A DNA stretch of 45,380 nucleotides from UBA11612 sp963976395 (GTDB lineage Bacteria > Pseudomonadota > Alphaproteobacteria > Rhodospirillales > Rhodospirillaceae). The stretch lies in contig CAXBLG010000019.1 in NCBI GenBank assembly GCA_963976395.1, forward strand, positions 1 through 45,380. Direction: 5' to 3'. This document shows positions 16,232 to 24,088 of the stretch, in pieces (positions within the stretch are counted from its first letter, which is position 1; every line of letters begins with the position of its first letter). A model generated the notes under the pieces. That model was given only the letters and a program-made list of their open reading frames with translations. It searched no databases and was not told the DNA's origin. Both the position numbers and the translations under genes were made by a program.

Positions 16232-16343
16232 CGCCTTATTTAAGTCTCTAGGGCTTCAAGGCAACACGCGATGATTGAATCACAATCTCATGTGTCTCCA
16301 CGATGGGGTGTGTTGTTTTTCCGGTCTTTTTCGTAAGTTCGAT

Positions 16344-17408
16344 TTACAGAGCGTGTTGTGGCACTGCTTTGCGTCGTCTTTTCTTGGTCAGGAACGTCCA
16401 GCAACCAATACACCCGAGCGCGGCCAGCACAAGCCCGCTGGCAAAAGAAACCAGATCATAAAGTCGCCCACCAACGCCGGCTGAATGCAACGGATAGAAC
16501 GTGTTGAACACGCGCTCGCGTGTATCGAGTTTCAGCGCGTCCTGCGCACCGACCAAAGCATCGGTCGCCGGGTTGAAGTAAAGATATGTGCGTCCGTTCT
16601 GGTGCCATTCGGCTTCGCGACGCACTCGTAACGAGGCGGATTTTCGATCTGCTCGCGGCCAGCTGACAATGCGCGGCACCGCGTCTGGAAATTGGGTTTT
16701 CGCCACCTCAAACACACGAGGCCAGTTTACGTCGCCGTCCTGGGCTTCACCGACAGCGACGAATTGACCATTGTCCGTCGGCAGAAACGCCATCAGGGCC
16801 CGGGCCTGCTCTGAAAACACCAGCGAGGCGCCCGTAACGGTAAGCACCAGCAGCGGCGCGGCAAAGATCACGCCGAGGTCACGGTGGTTGGCCAGCAAAT
16901 GCTGTCGCTTGCCTGATTGCGGCCAGACCCGCCACGCAAATACGCGGAGCGCGGGCCATACAATCACAAGGCCCGAGATAATCAAAAGCACTGCAGCCAC
17001 TGCGGCCACGCCCGCGATTAATTTACCGGTGTTCCCCGCCAGCAAGTAGTGGTGCAGATCGAATAGCCATTCCTCGACCCGTCCGTTCTTTGTCCAGCGG
17101 TCGACCACTGCGCCGTCCTGACTCACATATGCGCCGCCGCCGTCCTTAAACACCACTTTATGCAAGGATGCATTTTGGTCCGCGACGGAAACATAGCTGA
17201 TCCCTTCGCCCGCGAGCTGCGCCTCAATTACGCTTATTGTTGCGCCCAGACGCTGGGGGCTAAGATCAAGAGGTTGCCGCGCCTCGGGGAAAGTCAGTCG
17301 CAAGTAATCCGCTTTCAGCACAAGCAGTGTGCCTGAAAGCGCTAAAACAGCCAGCAGGATGCAAAGAACCGCGCCTGCCCAGGCATGCGCGGTCCGTAAC
17401 AAACGCAT
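16344..17408 (-). CDS. PepSY-associated TM-helix protein (putative siderophore/iron reductase)
   Basis: Inner-membrane protein of 354 residues with the PepSY_TM layout. An N-terminal helix begins RTAHAWAGAVLCILLAVLALSG; a periplasmic PepSY region follows (VVFKDGGGAYVSQDGAVVDRW, EWLFDLHHYLLAGNTGK); then come two helices (LIAGVAAVAAVLLIISGLVIVW, HRDLGVIFAAPLLVLTVTGASLVFSEQ), a second periplasmic part ending NTFYPLHSAGVGG, and a last helix. The conserved His residues (HAW, DLHHYLL, NHRDLG, LHS) could bind haem. The gene starts 2 bp after the stop of the TonB-dependent receptor, so the pair is one operon. Members next to siderophore receptors have been implicated in reductive iron release; that is the inferred role. 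Confidence 0.82.
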   Translation of the reverse strand: MRLLRTAHAWAGAVLCILLAVLALSGTLLVLKADYLRLTFPEARQPLDLSPQRLGATISVIEAQLAGEGISYVSVADQNASLHKVVFKDGGGAYVSQDGAVVDRWTKNGRVEEWLFDLHHYLLAGNTGKLIAGVAAVAAVLLIISGLVIVWPALRVFAWRVWPQSGKRQHLLANHRDLGVIFAAPLLVLTVTGASLVFSEQARALMAFLPTDNGQFVAVGEAQDGDVNWPRVFEVAKTQFPDAVPRIVSWPRADRKSASLRVRREAEWHQNGRTYLYFNPATDALVGAQDALKLDTRERVFNTFYPLHSAGVGGRLYDLVSFASGLVLAALGCIGCWTFLTKKRRRKAVPQHAL

Positions 17409-17410
17409 AA

Positions 17411-19540
17411 TTAGAATGCCATTTCATAGCTCAGCGAGATCACGCGTCCGCGCCCGGCGAAGAACCGCGTATCGCTCGTGTTCTGCACCGTCTGGCTGTT
17501 GTAGGTCACGTACTGCTTATCAAGCAGGTTCGACACCGCCAGCGTGATATCGCCGTATTGAGTGTCATACGACGTAAAGGCATCGAACAATGTATAGCCG
17601 GCAAACGGCGCCGGCGGCGCAACGCCGTCGAAGTCGCGGTCCAGATAGGTCCGGCTTTGCAGCCGCAAGCCCAGCGGGCCGGTGGCGTAATCCACCGCCA
17701 GGTTCAGGCGATCCGGGCTGATATTTGCACCATCCAAGTCCTGATCCAGCGTGCCGTCGTCATTGGTATCGACGCGGCCGTTGAGCATCGCATACCCGCC
17801 CGAGAAGCTCAGGCCTTCCAGCGGTGTATTCCATTTGACGGTCATCTCGAAGCCATCGATTTTTGTTTTCTCGCGCTCGACTTCATACACGCCGCCCACC
17901 AGTTGCAGGCGTGCGCCCTTGTCGGATTTGCTCAGGAAGTATGCGGCCGAGGCTTCGAACGGGCCCGACGCCCAATCAAGTCCAACTTCGATGTTGTCCG
18001 AAACAACGGGCTCTACGTCCAGGAACGTATCGATGTCCTGGTTCGGCTGGTTCACGGCGCGCAGAATGCGGCCCACGTCCGCCATGGTGAACCCTTCGGC
18101 GTATGACGCGTAGGCCGTCAGGCCCTCGACCACTTCAAACGTCGCGCCCACATTGAAAAGCGTTCTTTCAAAACTCGGGCTGCCGCCGCCCACCATTTGC
18201 GGTCCATATACATATAGCGTTTCGTAATCATCGACCTTCAGCGTGGCGAACTCCTGCCGCAATCCGCCCGACAGATGTACGCGACCGTCCCAAAGCGATT
18301 GATGAAACTGTAGGAAGGGTGCCAGGGAGGTAAACTTTGTTTCCGGCACCCAGTTGCGCCCAGTCTGCACCAGTTCCTGATAGGTCTTGTCGCGCAAGCC
18401 ATCGAAGCCGGCGATAAAGCGGAAGCCGGGCAGGGCCTCGATCTCGCGCTCGTACGACATGCGAAAGCCCATCTTCTGCGAATTGTTCGACGACTGATCA
18501 AACAACGTGTTCGTCGGGTCAATCGTCGGGTCTTGGAAGGTCGCGAATGTGCCGCCCCCGAAAACCGATTCAAAATCCTGATAGAAAAGCTGGCCGATAA
18601 ATGTGCCGTTCCACAGGTCGCCGTCTTCGTAGTTCAGCGATACGGTGGTCACGAGGTTTGTCGGAATCTCGCCGGGCGTTGTACCGCGTATGGAGGTGGA
18701 GGGAATACCGTTCGCGCGCGATCCCGGCACTTGTACGTAATCGCCGTCGCCTTTCAAATCGAAGTGCTGCACCATCAACTCAACCCGGCGCTCTGGCGTC
18801 AGGTCGATGCCGAACTTGCCGAAGCCCGACCAGGTGAATGAGTCCTGCACTTCGCCTTGTGTGCCGTCCACGCCGATGCGCCGTCCGTCGCCGCTGTAAA
18901 ACGCGCCGCGCGTTTGTACGGCAAAACCCGCCACCGCGTCATAGGTGCCAAAGTCGCGTCCGCCCAAAGCGCCGAATCGATAGCCGGTGCCGTCGCCCTG
19001 GAATTCGTTGGCAACGGAAATCTGCGACAGCACGCGGCCCGTCCAACCTTCGCTTTCGTCCGGCGCATCGACGGTCACATAGTTGACCACGCCGCCGGTC
19101 GCGCCGATGCCCTGAATGGCGTTGGAGCCGAAAATCACTTCCACCCGGTCGATGAAGAAGGGGTCGATGGTGTAGCCGTCGCGGCTGCCGTCGCGCAGCG
19201 GGTTTGATTGCGGCACGCTGTCGATCAGGTAAAGCGGGCTGCGGCCTCGCAAGCTTTCGCCCGCACCGGAGAGTTTTTCGCGGGTGGGGGCAAACGAGGG
19301 GATGAAATTAGCAACCGCTTCCACGGCCGAGCCCGACAGTTTGGATTGGCGCGACAGTTCGGCGGGGCTGATGATCTCGATGGTGTTGGGGATGGCCGAT
19401 TTCTCTATCTTGGTGCGCGTCGCCGATACGATGATCTCATCCAGTTCGCCCGCGGCGGCGGCGTTCTGCGCCTGTGCCTGCGCCTGTGTCGCGCCCATCC
19501 CGAAAGCCAGCATGACCCCGTAACCGATTGCGTATTTCAC
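17411..19540 (-). CDS. TonB-dependent outer-membrane receptor, probably siderophore
   Basis: Outer-membrane gated channel of 709 residues. It has a signal peptide (GVMLAFGMGATQAQAQA), a TonB-box-like start (DEIIVSATRT), a plug domain (NTIEIISPAELSRQ, GESLRGRSPLYLIDSVPQSN, FIDRVEVIFGSNAIQGIGATGGVVNYVT), and a long barrel ending with the C-terminal aromatic SLSYEMAF. The barrel contains FFAGRGRVISLSYEM and a VSNLLDKQYVTYNSQ motif, typical of siderophore and haem receptors. Two 19-bp palindromes precede the start and a PepSY membrane protein follows, so iron-regulated ferric-siderophore uptake is the likely job. The exact siderophore is not readable. Confidence 0.9.
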   Translation of the reverse strand: MKYAIGYGVMLAFGMGATQAQAQAQNAAAAGELDEIIVSATRTKIEKSAIPNTIEIISPAELSRQSKLSGSAVEAVANFIPSFAPTREKLSGAGESLRGRSPLYLIDSVPQSNPLRDGSRDGYTIDPFFIDRVEVIFGSNAIQGIGATGGVVNYVTVDAPDESEGWTGRVLSQISVANEFQGDGTGYRFGALGGRDFGTYDAVAGFAVQTRGAFYSGDGRRIGVDGTQGEVQDSFTWSGFGKFGIDLTPERRVELMVQHFDLKGDGDYVQVPGSRANGIPSTSIRGTTPGEIPTNLVTTVSLNYEDGDLWNGTFIGQLFYQDFESVFGGGTFATFQDPTIDPTNTLFDQSSNNSQKMGFRMSYEREIEALPGFRFIAGFDGLRDKTYQELVQTGRNWVPETKFTSLAPFLQFHQSLWDGRVHLSGGLRQEFATLKVDDYETLYVYGPQMVGGGSPSFERTLFNVGATFEVVEGLTAYASYAEGFTMADVGRILRAVNQPNQDIDTFLDVEPVVSDNIEVGLDWASGPFEASAAYFLSKSDKGARLQLVGGVYEVEREKTKIDGFEMTVKWNTPLEGLSFSGGYAMLNGRVDTNDDGTLDQDLDGANISPDRLNLAVDYATGPLGLRLQSRTYLDRDFDGVAPPAPFAGYTLFDAFTSYDTQYGDITLAVSNLLDKQYVTYNSQTVQNTSDTRFFAGRGRVISLSYEMAF

Positions 19541-19568
19541 GATAAAAGCCCCTTGTTATGCGAATGAT

Positions 19569-19587
19569 AATGCGAATAGGTCGCATT
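19569..19587. promoter_or_regulatory. Iron-regulator-like palindrome 1
   Basis: AATGCGA-N5-TCGCATT with perfect 7-bp arms, 29 bp before the TonB receptor start. It is adjacent to a GATAAT element reminiscent of Fur boxes. Likely a Fur-family site; not proven. Confidence 0.5.
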
Positions 19588-19596
19588 ACTAACGCT

Positions 19597-19615
19597 ATTG
19601 CAAATCGATCGCAAT
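19597..19615. promoter_or_regulatory. Iron-regulator-like palindrome 2
   Basis: ATTGCAA-N5-TCGCAAT, the same 19-bp geometry with one mismatch, its centre 28 bp from that of palindrome 1. The paired sites suggest cooperative repressor binding over the receptor promoter. Confidence 0.5.
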
Positions 19616-19698
19616 ATATTTTCCTATATTTTTCATAGGTTAATATGCAAAGGGCAGCGCGCTATGCGTCGGTTGGGATAATTTGGGGCAGGGGAACG

Positions 19699-19736
19699 AG
19701 AGCAAGAGCAAGAGCGAGAGGTCCTCGGTAGGACCT
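19699..19736. repeat. Short hexamer repeat and hairpin downstream of tenA
   Basis: About three and a half copies of AGAGCA/AGAGCG (19699-19720) abut a hairpin with perfect 7-bp arms AGGTCCT/AGGACCT and a 4-base loop (19719-19736), 6 bp after the tenA stop. There is no U-run, so it would be a weak terminator at best. Confidence 0.4.
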
Positions 19737-19741
19737 TGGCG

Positions 19742-20365
19742 TTATGCAGATTGCTCTAGCATGGCAGAGAAAAAATTTAGCTCGCAGTCCATGGCGTAGG
19801 CGTAGGCTTCCCGCGCGGCCGGGCTGTCTTCCACGATCGAGTCCATGAGGGATTCAAGCTGTGTGACCAGCGCCTGAAAATCCGCACTACTGTATGTGGT
19901 GATCCAGTCTTGGTACGGATTGTCCGCCGTGGGGGTCTTCGCCAGTTCGGTCGCCAGATAGGCATAAAGCCGCATGCAAGGGGTCATCGCCGCAATCGTC
20001 TCGCCCGGCCCGCGTCCCCAAGCAATAGCGAGCAAGAAATCCGTATAGGCTTTGACCTGCGGATAGGGCTTTACACCGGTCAGTTCAATTTTAAGCTCTT
20101 TCGCATAAGCCGCGTGAAGCTTCAGTTCGTCCATGACGCCATTCAACAGCTCGCAAAATGCGGCCAGCGTTTTCTCATCGGGGCTGCGGGCTGCGGCAAG
20201 CGCATAGGCCCGCGCGAACGCGTTCAGGAAAAAAGCATCTTGGGCGACGTAGCGCCGAAACACGTCGAGGTCGAGGGTGCCGTCGCCCAGTCCTTGAACA
20301 AAGGGATGACGCAAACACGCTTCGGCCAGATGCACATTTTGTTTCCATAAATTCTCGTAAAGCAT
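19742..20365 (-). CDS. tenA: TenA-family aminopyrimidine aminohydrolase (thiaminase II)
   Basis: Cytosolic all-helical enzyme of 207 residues that salvages thiamine by hydrolysing aminopyrimidine breakdown products. Family signature at the start: LWKQNVHLAEACLRHPFVQGLGDGTLDLDVFRRYVAQDAFFL, with active-site Asp43. The nucleophile is Cys130 (MTPCMRLYAYL) and a catalytic Glu195 follows near the end (AMDCELNFFSAML). ATG 20365 is preceded by GGAAGAGAG; an ATG six codons upstream is possible but has no ribosome site. No other thiamine genes are adjacent, and I found no full TPP riboswitch upstream. Confidence 0.88.
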   Translation of the reverse strand: MLYENLWKQNVHLAEACLRHPFVQGLGDGTLDLDVFRRYVAQDAFFLNAFARAYALAAARSPDEKTLAAFCELLNGVMDELKLHAAYAKELKIELTGVKPYPQVKAYTDFLLAIAWGRGPGETIAAMTPCMRLYAYLATELAKTPTADNPYQDWITTYSSADFQALVTQLESLMDSIVEDSPAAREAYAYAMDCELNFFSAMLEQSA

Positions 20366-20595
20366 CTCTCTCTTCCACGTCATAGAGCGTCAGTCCGTTT
20401 CGCGGCGCATACCGCCAACAAATGAAACGGCCAAAGGAAACTCATCAGGTTTGAAAAGACTATGATGCAAGGGCACTTTCGCTGCAAGTTGCCGTCCCGC
20501 AATTTGTCATAAATGGAGTAAAGTTAAAGCGGCTCACATTTTACGGCCTGGTAACATTGAGAGGGATTCAAAGTGATGTCCGGTGGAGGTAGGCA

Positions 20596-20875
20596 GTGAG
20601 GCATAAGACGTCAATGGATTGGACTGGCCGTTTTATTTCTGCTGGCGGCCTCGGCAGCGGCGCTGGATTTCAAGAGTGGCGTGAAAGCATACGAGCGCGG
20701 CAATTTCTCCGCAGCACTGCAGGAGTGAGCCCTTCTTGCTGAACAAGGCAGCCCCAAGAAGTATTACTTCTGCTCGGTCTGCGGCATCAACTCAGCGACT
20801 GAGCAAACCAAAGTGAATGGCTTCAAGGTGTTTAATGTTTGCCGACTTCAACCCATCGCGTTGTGCGTGTGCTAG
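20596..20875 (+). pseudogene. Broken Sel1-like exported gene start joined to GFA-like coding remnant
   Basis: GTG 20596 follows GGTGGAGGTAGG and begins MRHKTS. One extra base near 20613 shifts into a frame reading LAVLFLLAASAAALDFKSGVKAYERGNFSAALQE split over 20624-20725, a typical signal peptide and first helix of Sel1/TPR-repeat proteins. A TGA at 20726 replaces the expected Trp codon; then ALLAEQG continues as expected. At about 20754 the same frame changes into KKYYFCSVCGI, the Cys motif of the GFA (glutathione-dependent formaldehyde-activating) family, and runs to TAG at 20873. So there is at least one frameshift, one stop and a join of two unrelated families. It is not functional. Confidence 0.55.
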
Positions 20876-21312
20876 CCAATGGCTACGGTGGGAAGGGCAG
20901 GCGCTGGCTGAGCGATACGCTCGTACAGTGCAATCGACTGCGGCTGCGCTAATTGTCGCTCGGTCAAACCGGCAATAAGCGTGACGCTGTTTGCCGATGG
21001 GACGCTTTGGGCCATGAGAGGGAAAGAGGCAGGGCGAGGAAGAGCCTCCGTACGGCGCGGCTCAGTTGCGAGATCCGTGAGATTATACCGTTCACCACGC
21101 GGGATATCCCCAAGTTTTAGATTTAGCGGATTGAGAGCTTCGGACGCGGATATTTGGCGGTCGAACTGATGGCCTGGATGGGCTTGTTGCTCCATCTCGG
21201 CAACGGTCAACGTACTGAAAAGCATCGGAGATCGCGTATTTAAATCGTATAAAGCGATTTCATCCAAAGGTTGGATAGCCATAATTCGAATCCCGGGCTC
21301 ATATTTGACCAC
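20872..21312 (-). CDS. Hypothetical protein, no recognised family
   Basis: Up to 146 residues from GTG 21312, or 136 from ATG 21282; neither start has a well-placed ribosome site. No signal peptide, membrane helix or known motif was seen. Sequence features are IQPLDEIALYDLNTRSPMLF, EMEQQAHPGHQFDRQISASEAL, LNLKLGDIPRGERYNLTDL and a Pro/Ala/Leu-rich C-terminus. Codon choice resembles neighbouring genes. It lies between two pieces of GFA/Sel1 debris and its end overlaps one by 4 bp, so it may itself be part of a rearranged patch. Confidence 0.45.
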   Translation of the reverse strand: MVKYEPGIRIMAIQPLDEIALYDLNTRSPMLFSTLTVAEMEQQAHPGHQFDRQISASEALNPLNLKLGDIPRGERYNLTDLATEPRRTEALPRPASFPLMAQSVPSANSVTLIAGLTERQLAQPQSIALYERIAQPAPALPTVAIG

Positions 21313-21499
21313 CGATTTTCACGATATCCTCTTACAGAAGTAGGTCTAAAAATCCTTGATTCAAGTCAATTCTCTAGGTGCTAAGTTCGCTGATTGAAGG
21401 GCGTTGCGGTTACGCCTCGTTATAAATTCTAAGAAGAAATGACTTAATCTACGCTCTTATATCCAGGCCTCATTGCACCTCTCAGCACGGAGTCCAGCC

Positions 21500-21811
21500 A
21501 TGCCTGTTCCCAATATCAACACACCCCATAAAGCCTCATGTCATTGCGGCGCGGTTCAGTTTGAAGTTGAACTCACAGACGGCCTGAACACGGCCCGCCG
21601 CTGCACATGCTCGATATGCCGTATGCGCGGGGCCGTCGCTGTGTCGGCGCAACTCGCGGGGCTCAAAATCACCAAGGGCGAAGACAAGCTGTCGCTCTAC
21701 CAATTCAATACCAATCAGGCGAAGCACTACTTCTGCTCGGTTTGCGGTATCTACACTCATCACCAGCGCCGTTCGAACCCGGAGCAATTTGTTAGGAGTC
21801 AGGCACGCTAG
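21500..21811 (+). CDS. GFA/CENP-V domain protein, C-terminally truncated
   Basis: Zinc-binding GFA-family protein of 103 residues. Zinc ligands are in place: CHCGAVQFEVEL, CTCSICRMRG and HYFCSVCGIYTHHQRR. Intact relatives continue after the RRSNP motif with a glycine/cysteine-rich GFNVGC-like strand; here the frame turns into EQFVRSQAR and stops, so about 20-30 residues are missing. ATG 21500 (MPVPNINTPHKASCHCG) is preferred to an ATG nine codons upstream. It is probably a decaying gene, or a minimal zinc protein. A second GFA fragment sits about 1 kb upstream. Confidence 0.65.
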   Translation: MPVPNINTPHKASCHCGAVQFEVELTDGLNTARRCTCSICRMRGAVAVSAQLAGLKITKGEDKLSLYQFNTNQAKHYFCSVCGIYTHHQRRSNPEQFVRSQAR

Positions 21812-21934
21812 AGAATTGTGCTCGTCGTTGCCCGACCGTCTGAATTTACCGGTGATTTAAGATGGTGAATTTTGCGAACTAGTATCTGAAATTTTCAAAA
21901 CTTATGATCATTTCCACCAAGCAATTTCTCTCTC

Positions 21935-21954
21935 AAAAATAATCTCTTATTTTT
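21935..21954. repeat. AT-rich inverted repeat upstream of the sigma-54 promoter
   Basis: Perfect arms AAAAATAA and TTATTTTT with a TCTC centre, ending 26 bp before the -24 element. It may be a bend, an activator contact or an IHF-like region; no specific assignment is possible. The 21812-21980 stretch otherwise holds nothing recognisable. Confidence 0.35.
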
Positions 21955-21980
21955 CAACACACTAAAGTGCATCCATCGCT

Positions 21981-21996
21981 TGGCACGATGGTTGCA
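21981..21996 (+). promoter_or_regulatory. Sigma-54 (RpoN) promoter, -24/-12
   Basis: TGGCACG-ATGG-TTGCA, a full match to the core consensus TGGCACG-N4-TTGC(A/T), preceded by the usual pyrimidine. Transcription would start near 22007, about 97 bases before the adaptor gene ATG. It implies control of the efflux operon by an enhancer-binding activator not present in the window. Confidence 0.75.
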
Positions 21997-22103
21997 ATCC
22001 TAGGTGCGAACTGGCGGCAATCGCGCTGCCGGCGTTGGAGCGCTTTCGGACCATGACCTCGCCAAATTCCGCCACGACCCCTCGCACGCGCCATGGCGAG
22101 GGC

Positions 22104-23360
22104 ATGGATAGAAAGATCGAGCGGCCCGCATGGCACAAGCGCGTCAAGATTGCAGCCGTCATGGGAGGAGGTGTTTTTGCCCTTGGGCTCGCCTTTTTCC
22201 TACTGACCCTGAGTGGCGGGCGCACCGTAAAAGTTGAAAGCACCACAGTTACGGTTAGTAGCGTCACGCGCGGAGCTTTCGAGGACTTCGTTCCCGTTCG
22301 CGGCCGCGTCGCGCCGTTACGAACCGTATATCTCGATGCCATGGAAGGCGGCCGCATCGAAAAATTGTATGTCGAGGACGGCGCTTTCGTGCGGGCGGGC
22401 GATGTGCTTGTTGATCTTTCCAATACCCAGCTAAGACTAGAGGTTCTTACGCGCGAGGCTGAAGTCGCGCAGCAGACCAATAATGTCAGAACGCTAGAGC
22501 TAAACCTTGAACAATCTCGGCTCAGCAATCGTCGGGAGTTAATCGAAGCTGAATATCAGGTTCAAAAACTAGGCCGGATACTTGAGCGCCGCAGGACACT
22601 TTTCGCGAGCGGCACCAGTTCGCAGAGTTCACTTGAGAGCGTCGAGGACGAATATAATTTTCAGAAGCGAAAGCTCGACCTTCTGGTCGAAACGCTGAGC
22701 ACCACCGAACGGCTTCAAAAAACCCAACTTCAGCAGATGAAGGATACGGCCGGGCGTCTTGTCCAGAGTTTAGACATCGCCCGCCAGAATCTTGAGGGGC
22801 TGACGGTAAAGGCCCCGGTAGACGGCAAAGTCACGGCCTTCAACGCTGAAATCGGCCAGAGTCTTTCTAAAGGTGAGCGCTTGGGTCAGATCGACGACCC
22901 GGCGGAGCAGAAAATCGCCGCCGAGATCGACGAGTTTTATCTTAGTCGCGTCGCTCTTGATCAGCGCGCGACGCTCGCGTGGAACGGTGAAGATTATGAG
23001 CTTCGCGTCGCCAAAACATACCCGCAAGTCCGCGACGGCCATTTCGTCGCCGACCTCCTGTTCACTGGCAGCGCGCCGGACGATGTGCGGCGTGGCCAAA
23101 CTCTACAAATGAAACTGACGTTGAGCGATTTCTCCGAAGCCCTTCTGATTCCCGATGGGGCCTTCTTTCAAGATACCGGCGGCGGATGGGTGTTCGTCGT
23201 TGCATCCGACGGTAAGTCGGCCGTGCGGCGAAACGTCCGTCTAGGGCGGCGTAACTCTCGTTTTATTGAAGTCCTGGATGGCCTTGAGGTCGGCGAAGAG
23301 GTGGTGGTGTCACCCTACACAGGGTTTCTGGACAAGGATCGCCTGCAGATTGGCAGCTAA
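22104..23360 (+). CDS. HlyD/MacA-like periplasmic adaptor (membrane fusion protein)
   Basis: Adaptor subunit of 418 residues linking an inner-membrane ABC permease to an outer-membrane channel. An N-terminal anchor helix (IAAVMGGGVFALGLAFFLLTLSGG) is followed by a barrel-sandwich half-motif (VRGRVAPLRTVYLDAMEGGRIEKLYVEDGAFVRAGDVLVDL, split), a long coiled-coil hairpin (REAEVAQQTNNVRTLELNLEQ to DTAGRLVQSLDIARQNLEG), the returning lipoyl half (LTVKAPVDGKVTAFNAEIGQSL), beta-barrel and membrane-proximal domains. I chose ATG 22104 (MDRKIERPAW); an ATG at 22053 and a TTG at 22035 are in frame. It is the first gene of a three-gene operon behind a sigma-54 promoter. Exported substrate unknown. Confidence 0.87.
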   Translation: MDRKIERPAWHKRVKIAAVMGGGVFALGLAFFLLTLSGGRTVKVESTTVTVSSVTRGAFEDFVPVRGRVAPLRTVYLDAMEGGRIEKLYVEDGAFVRAGDVLVDLSNTQLRLEVLTREAEVAQQTNNVRTLELNLEQSRLSNRRELIEAEYQVQKLGRILERRRTLFASGTSSQSSLESVEDEYNFQKRKLDLLVETLSTTERLQKTQLQQMKDTAGRLVQSLDIARQNLEGLTVKAPVDGKVTAFNAEIGQSLSKGERLGQIDDPAEQKIAAEIDEFYLSRVALDQRATLAWNGEDYELRVAKTYPQVRDGHFVADLLFTGSAPDDVRRGQTLQMKLTLSDFSEALLIPDGAFFQDTGGGWVFVVASDGKSAVRRNVRLGRRNSRFIEVLDGLEVGEEVVVSPYTGFLDKDRLQIGS

Positions 23361-23384
23361 CACAGACCATTAAGGGGATAAGAG

Positions 23385-24065
23385 ATGCTTTCAGTTCAAA
23401 ATCTTTCAAAATCATTCCGCACGGACGAAATTGAGACCATCGCGCTCGCGTCGGTCAATATAGAGATTGAGATGGGCGACTTCGTCGCGGTTATGGGGCC
23501 GTCGGGCTGCGGCAAATCAACGCTCCTCAACATTATCGGCATGCTCGATACGCCGACCAGCGGTTCTTACCGTTTCAAAGGGGAGGAGATTTCGCAATAT
23601 GGCGAAAACAAACTAGCCGATCTGCGCAAGCGCAACATCGGATTTATCTTCCAGAGCTTCAATCTTATCGACGAGCTATCGGTGTTTGAGAACGTAGAGC
23701 TCGCACTCCTATATCATGACGTTCCTGCGCGCGCGCGGCGCGAACGTGTGCTTGACGTTATGGAGAAAGTCGGAATCAGTCACCGCGCCCAGCACCGCCC
23801 GGCCCAGCTCTCGGGCGGACAGCAGCAACGGGTAGCGGTCGCGCGGGCGGTTGTGGCCAACCCGGCGCTCATCCTTGCGGACGAGCCCACCGGAAACTTG
23901 GATTCCCAGCATGGCGCCGAGGTCATGGAGCTTTTGAAGCAGCTGAACAACGAGGGCACAACCGTTGTCATGGTAACGCACTCCCGCACCGACGCCGGTC
24001 ACGCCAAGCGTGTGCTTAATCTTCTCGACGGTCACGTTATGGCCGAGGGTCTAAGGGCGGCTTAA
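23385..24065 (+). CDS. MacB/LolD-type ABC transporter ATPase
   Basis: Nucleotide-binding subunit of 226 residues. Walker A GPSGCGKS (38-45), Q-loop FQSFNL, signature LSGGQQQ (142-148), Walker B LILADEP (162-168) and switch His199 in VTHS are intact, so it should hydrolyse ATP. The family is the mechanotransmission class (MacB, LolD, FtsE). It sits 24 bp after the adaptor gene and 23 bp before the permease gene, forming a complete inner-membrane MacAB-like unit split into two polypeptides. Confidence 0.93.
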   Translation: MLSVQNLSKSFRTDEIETIALASVNIEIEMGDFVAVMGPSGCGKSTLLNIIGMLDTPTSGSYRFKGEEISQYGENKLADLRKRNIGFIFQSFNLIDELSVFENVELALLYHDVPARARRERVLDVMEKVGISHRAQHRPAQLSGGQQQRVAVARAVVANPALILADEPTGNLDSQHGAEVMELLKQLNNEGTTVVMVTHSRTDAGHAKRVLNLLDGHVMAEGLRAA

Positions 24066-24088
24066 AGCCGTAGTAGGGGATATTCCTG

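Noticed and set aside
19719..19736. tenA terminator
   Set aside because: The stem is perfect, but a GA/CT-rich hexamer repeat follows it with no U-run, so it was listed only as a repeat.
20384..20520. Possible TPP riboswitch upstream of tenA
   Set aside because: The minus strand has AACCTGATGAG, faintly like the THI-box 3' half, but the CTGAGA element and flanking stems are absent.
21281..21300. T-arm-like sequence (ATTCGAATCCC) suggesting a tRNA
   Set aside because: No acceptor stem, D-arm or anticodon arm surrounds it, and it lies within a hypothetical gene.
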